From NCBI RefSeq assembly GCF_029338375.1, contig NZ_CP119804.1:2810955-2874954 (forward strand): DNA of 64,000 nucleotides, given 5' to 3'. The notes under the pieces were generated by a model that was given only the letters and a program-made list of their open reading frames with translations, did no database searches and was not told the origin of the DNA. Positions 61,501 to 64,000 of this stretch are shown in pieces. Every line of letters begins with the position of its first letter. The first letter of the stretch is position 1. Origin of the DNA: Halorussus lipolyticus (GTDB lineage: Archaea; Halobacteriota; Halobacteria; Halobacteriales; Haladaptataceae). The translations under genes were made by a program, and so were the position numbers.

Positions 61501-61668
61501 CTGGCCTCGGCGGTTCTACGCCGGGCCGACGACCGTGATGGCTTCGCTGTCCCGTGGCAGACCGACCACTGGTACACCCAGTCGCTGTTCCTCGGTGAAC
61601 CCGGCATCGGCTACTCGCTCCTTCGACTAACAGACGCGGACCTTCCGTCACTGCTCGTATTCGAGTAG
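58549..61668 (+). CDS. lanM: Class II lanthipeptide synthetase (LanM)
   Basis: 1039 residues. The N-terminal dehydratase (lipid-kinase-like) domain phosphorylates and eliminates Ser/Thr. It shows TLAYKPRPIE (Lys 279), DGNLENVLV (Asp 354, Asn 359) and ILDLETVF (Asp 371, Glu 373). The C-terminal LanC-like cyclase starts near residue 680, with GACHGVGSLVYGF and GSGHGVAGIALALFEL (His 855). The zinc ligands fall in GWCAGSSGIG (Cys 911) and HICCGNF (Cys 956 and Cys 957). The last motif is CCG instead of the common CHG, as in the group of LanM enzymes that use three Cys ligands and are known for reactive, sometimes promiscuous cyclisation. The protein is acidic and halophilic throughout, so it is adapted to its host. 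It would modify the small peptide at 58303. Confidence 0.93.
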   Translation: MTLISGERREIAAGAQSLRARLESSDAGAGLPDEEIADLVELWADNVADGDHDGFAKRLDRDELTESDVRNRLEAGQLPDDDSVPDWMDTVNEIHEYVATTDPPTLGPAGDESPFEHVLAPIVEYATARLDCRPFDEQFGTEATEMVRQSLHDRLQTLTGQVLFIEFKKFLETEEFADDGPRPGYRAFVGHQLETGLRGLFLEYPVLARLTVTFVENWLAGVAELATRLERDRSELEAIFADGDELGPVTAVESTGDYHASGRCVFRVEFGSGVTLAYKPRPIEPEATFNRFLSWVNDESDLLDFRTMTCLARDGYGWVEWITSESCPDTDAVSRYYRRVGMLVAILYSLQFVDGNLENVLVAGEHPMILDLETVFHPVRSDPYRLGDENLFDIIEESVVSTGIVPVDLSDQNMEGVGGIDAEEAVQSEVVSRVFTDVNTDQMELEFENTVTIEGQSIPRIDGEPEGPRDYPDDIVTGFEEAYRFLLDARDRMLADDGPISWFEDTEVRFIYRSSGTYGRTRRPMVTSRYLRSGARCGARIELLTSWFDFDDHEADLWRLYEAERDALWEYDIPRLTVNTSDTRLFHRGNVVSDTFDSSPVEQVRDRIESMSEADLREQSDYLRLGYDPDPLRNPSPPADFDGDPDHLDAETAERTARDIFSRLREDAVWNDGDRQWYTRTNTGNGLYVHPLRDDLYEGRVGIGLYSSALASVFGGDEYRSFAEEAVAPVLAEVTAGDYEARKFGACHGVGSLVYGFTKMADLLGDDRYADAALELSTEITPEALERDDSYDLIGGTAGGILGLLALYDRVGDDALLERATAAGEYLLSNRIESDGVQVWNTDDGEKRTLNGSGHGVAGIALALFELGHVADAPRFADVAMESLAFEDHHYSCTHEGWPDFRFGDYRPGWCAGSSGIGLARLRMLEIEERDSLRRDVERALDGIDHRTLADRDHICCGNFSRVEFLLEASRTLGDDRYRRQAETLASAVLRRADDRDGFAVPWQTDHWYTQSLFLGEPGIGYSLLRLTDADLPSLLVFE

Positions 61669-61750
61669 TACCCTCATAATTTTAATAGAAACGATAAGTT
61701 TATTCTGAATAAGTCAGTCCGATATACTAAGAGGAGATTGAGACGAGTCG

Positions 61751-62779
61751 ATGACAGAAAACGTCTCGCAGTCTCGGTCGGGTGGGATTTCAGACCCCAT
61801 CCTCTCGGTCCGGGATATACGAAAAGAGTACGGGAGCGGCGAGTCGGGAGTAACTGCCGTCGACGACGTGTCGCTCGAAGTCGGCGCTGGCACGGTCGTC
61901 GGACTGCTCGGCCACAACGGGGCCGGGAAAACGACCACTATCAAGATGATGCTCGGCCTCATCGAACCGACCGCGGGAACGGTATCCATCGCTGGGACTG
62001 ACGTTCACCGCCACCCGAAGCAGGCCTTCGAACACGTCGGGGCAGTTCTCGAAGGCGCGCGCAACATCTACTGGCGACTCACTGTTCGGGAGAATCTCGA
62101 CTTCTTCGCCCGACTCGGTGGACTCGACCCCACCGAACAGCGGGACCGACACGACAGACTCCTCGAACAGTTAGGCATCGCAGACAAAGCCGACACCATC
62201 GTCAACGAACTCTCCCGCGGCATGAAGCAGAAAGTGTCGTTAGCCAGCGTCTTGGCTCGAAAGCCTGACGTGGTGTTCTTGGACGAACCGACACTGGGTC
62301 TCGATGTCGGAAGTTCGCTCGAACTCCGGGACGAAATCGGCCGACTCGTCAAACGAGACGAGATGACGGTTCTGGTGTCGAGTCACGACATGGACGTTAT
62401 CGAAGACATCTGCGACCGGGTTGTCATCCTCGACGATGGCCGAATCGTCGCCGACGACTCGGTCGATAGCCTCGTTGACCTGTTCCGGAGTCAGGAAGTC
62501 GAGATAACCATCGAGGAGGACGTTCCGGAAACGGTCAAGTCGGCCGTTCGAGACTGTTCGCCAGACAGTTCGTGGTCGGAGATTCGTGGCCGGACCCGAA
62601 TCGAGGTCTCGATGACAGACAGTAGTGATTTGCGCGATATTTTCGGCGTCCTCGCCGACGCCGGCCTTTCGATTACCGACATCCAAACGTCCCAGATAGA
62701 CTTCGAGGAGGTCTATCTGCGCATAACCGAGGACCAAGACGAAACACAGGCCGTCCCGGTCGGTGAGACGAATGCGTAA
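61751..62779 (+). CDS. ABC transporter ATPase subunit of the lanthipeptide cluster
   Basis: 342 residues. ILSVRDIRKEYGSGE begins an ABC-2 type ATPase with Walker A LLGHNGAGKTTT, signature LSRGMKQKVSLASVLA and Walker B DVVFLDEPTLGLD, followed by the switch VLVSSHDMD. A C-terminal extension of about 110 residues (from VEITIEEDVPETVKSA) is of the type seen in ATPases of bacitracin/lantibiotic efflux pumps. There is no C39 peptidase domain, so it cannot cleave a leader. A weak Shine-Dalgarno-like gaggag precedes the ATG by 15 nt. It overlaps the permease gene by 8 nt and is likely for export or self-protection. Confidence 0.87.
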   Translation: MTENVSQSRSGGISDPILSVRDIRKEYGSGESGVTAVDDVSLEVGAGTVVGLLGHNGAGKTTTIKMMLGLIEPTAGTVSIAGTDVHRHPKQAFEHVGAVLEGARNIYWRLTVRENLDFFARLGGLDPTEQRDRHDRLLEQLGIADKADTIVNELSRGMKQKVSLASVLARKPDVVFLDEPTLGLDVGSSLELRDEIGRLVKRDEMTVLVSSHDMDVIEDICDRVVILDDGRIVADDSVDSLVDLFRSQEVEITIEEDVPETVKSAVRDCSPDSSWSEIRGRTRIEVSMTDSSDLRDIFGVLADAGLSITDIQTSQIDFEEVYLRITEDQDETQAVPVGETNA

Positions 62780-63545
62780 GACGCTCCGACTCTTTTACGG
62801 TATCCTTCGAAAGGAAGTGTTGCTCCTCTACCGATACCGCGTGAACACCGCGGCGTATCTCCTGACGTTGTACGGGTTCTTTTTGCTCATCTTCTTCGGC
62901 GGTCGGACTATCGGCGGCGACGCGTTCGACGACTCGCTCGGAGCGGTCATCATCGGCTACTTCCTCGTCACGATGTCGTTCACGGCGTACAACGAACTCG
63001 CGTTCACCTTCAGTCGGGAGGCCGCTTGGGGCACCCTCGAACAACTCTACATGTCGCAGGTCGGATTCGGCCGCACGATGGTCATAATCGCCATCGTGCA
63101 GGTTCTCGTGAGTTTCGTCTGGGGTGCCGTGATGCTGGCCGCCATGCTCCTGACGACCGGCGAGCAAATCGCCATCAACGTGGTCAGTGTGGCCCCGATA
63201 ACTGCGTTAGCCATCGTCTCGGTTCTCGGACTCGGGTTCGCGTTCGGCGGTGGTGCCGTCCTCTACAAGCGAATCAGTAGCGTATTCAATCTCGTTCAGT
63301 TCGTGTTCCTCGGACTAGTCGCCGCCCCGGTCGAGAAGTATCCGCTACTGAAGTACCTCCCGCTCACGCAGGGGAGCTATCTCCTCCAGTTGGTGATGGA
63401 ACAAGGCTACACCATCTGGGAAATCCCGACGAGCGAGTTACTGATTCTCGTCGGCACCGCTGTTGGTTACTCCCTCCTCGGCTACGTCGTGTTCAACAAG
63501 TTCGTCGCCGTGGCCCGACGGCGCGGCGTGATGGGCCACTACTAA
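62772..63545 (+). CDS. ABC-2 type permease of the lanthipeptide cluster
   Basis: 257 residues from ATG at 62772; an in-frame GTG at 62763 overlaps the ATPase gene further. There are six helices (YRVNTAAYLLTLYGFFLLIFFGG, VIIGYFLVTMSFTAYN, VIIAIVQVLVSFVWGAVMLA, SVAPITALAIVSVLGLGFAFG and others), the ABC-2 membrane plan. It forms a transporter with the preceding ATPase. No substrate-binding protein is encoded. The gene ends 12 nt before the convergent acetyltransferase gene, marking the right end of the cluster. Confidence 0.85.
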   Translation: MRKTLRLFYGILRKEVLLLYRYRVNTAAYLLTLYGFFLLIFFGGRTIGGDAFDDSLGAVIIGYFLVTMSFTAYNELAFTFSREAAWGTLEQLYMSQVGFGRTMVIIAIVQVLVSFVWGAVMLAAMLLTTGEQIAINVVSVAPITALAIVSVLGLGFAFGGGAVLYKRISSVFNLVQFVFLGLVAAPVEKYPLLKYLPLTQGSYLLQLVMEQGYTIWEIPTSELLILVGTAVGYSLLGYVVFNKFVAVARRRGVMGHY

Positions 63546-63557
63546 AAAAGGTCCTCC

Positions 63558-64000
63558 TCAGTCGAGACCGGTGATGTGGAGCATCGTCTCCAGACCTTCC
63601 CACTCGGATTTGAGCAGGCCGAACTGGACCTGATCGACGCGCTCGCCGTCAACGGTGTACAGCTCTCGCTTCCCGCCCTCGGGCTTGAAGAAGTGTCCGA
63701 ACGCCTCGTTCCCTTCGATGAGTGCCTCGTTGGCCTCGGCGGTCTTGAACGTCAGTCGATGGAGACCCAGTTGTTCGAAGGCGTGGGCGACGACGTGAAG
63801 CGTCGCGTCCGTGGCGTATCGGTTGCGCTGAGCCTTGGGAAGCACCCAGAAGCCGATGTCGGCGTCGCCGTGGGTCCAGTCGATGGGATACACCTGAATA
63901 TAGCCGACAGGTTCACCGGCGAACTCGCCTTCTTTCGGAACCATCAGTAGATTGACGCTGTCGGAGTCGCTATCGACAGCCTCGAAGTACTGTTCGGTTT
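63558..64000 (-). CDS. GNAT family N-acetyltransferase (RimJ/RimL-type), partial
   Basis: The frame runs off the right edge of the window: codons before the internal ATG at 63944 (TEQYFEAVDSDSDSVNLL) are in frame and coding, so the N terminus lies outside. The visible part has GYIQVYPIDWTHGDADIGFW, VLPKAQRNRYATDATLHVVA and HAFEQLGLHRLTFKTAEANE, the pattern of RimJ/RimL-like GNAT acetyltransferases. The acetyl-CoA-binding motif is replaced by a variant QRNRYATDA. The gene is probably unrelated to the lanthipeptide cluster, from which it is separated by only 12 bp, convergently. Confidence 0.8.
   Translation of the reverse strand, partial: TEQYFEAVDSDSDSVNLLMVPKEGEFAGEPVGYIQVYPIDWTHGDADIGFWVLPKAQRNRYATDATLHVVAHAFEQLGLHRLTFKTAEANEALIEGNEAFGHFFKPEGGKRELYTVDGERVDQVQFGLLKSEWEGLETMLHITGLD

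Overview
The window is a stretch of haloarchaeal chromosome (class Halobacteria, genus not assignable by eye). Support comes from a strongly acidic proteome, GC-rich codons with AT-rich intergenic promoters, TATA boxes about 25-30 nt upstream of probably leaderless starts, Tat signals and lipoboxes on exported proteins, PGF-CTERM surface anchors, an archaeal class I CCA-adding enzyme, a ba3-type oxidase and HTH-10/bat-type regulators. No rRNA, CRISPR array or intact insertion sequence was seen.

Layout. 0-13.5 kb: end of a DJ-1/PfpI gene, 6-phosphogluconate dehydrogenase, an EEP-family phosphohydrolase, valyl-tRNA synthetase, an Lrp regulator, a CNNM/CBS protein, a small secreted cysteine-rich protein (halocin-like candidate), an M29 aminopeptidase whose 3' end is repeated twice downstream, a lipoprotein metalloprotease and CCA tRNA nucleotidyltransferase. 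13.5-14 kb: tRNA-Asn(GUU), with a degenerate copy of its 3' end, and a CAU-anticodon tRNA. 14-21.5 kb: an aerobic respiration block, with a ba3-type oxidase operon on the minus strand and a divergent copper-maturation set (small His-rich membrane protein, SafE-like protein, CPx copper ATPase). 21.5-34.4 kb: a PAS/GAF histidine kinase, a stand-alone ArlD/E-domain protein, a gene framed by long inverted repeats, a flavin disulfide reductase, a PGF-CTERM protein, KDG kinase, regulators, a sirtuin and a TumE-like toxin/HTH pair. 34.4-42.6 kb: mutL, a PKD-type surface protein, a phosphoesterase, a secreted phospholipase-like protein and a lipoprotein. 42.9-52.2 kb: an acetate block (acetate/solute symporter with DUF4212 subunit and Usp, two acetyl-CoA synthetases, and between them a regulator joining a tyrosine-recombinase-like domain to a bat/HTH-10 domain). 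52.3-57.9 kb: mutS and an MMPL/RND exporter.

The most interesting part is at the right end (about 58.0-63.5 kb): a class II lanthipeptide cluster. It holds a 31-residue Ser/Cys-tailed precursor (58303-58398), a terminator-like hairpin, a full-length LanM (58549-61668) with intact kinase-like dehydratase motifs and a CCG-type all-cysteine zinc site, and an overlapping ABC ATPase/permease pair. No C39-peptidase transporter or leader protease is encoded nearby. An AT-rich 400-bp control region with a duplicated TATA-like element and a 13-bp inverted repeat lies before the precursor.

Starts were moved inward from the longest reading frame where a TATA box, codon usage or family length argued for it. 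Such choices are stated in each entry. Functions were assigned from motifs and family memory only; no database search was run.
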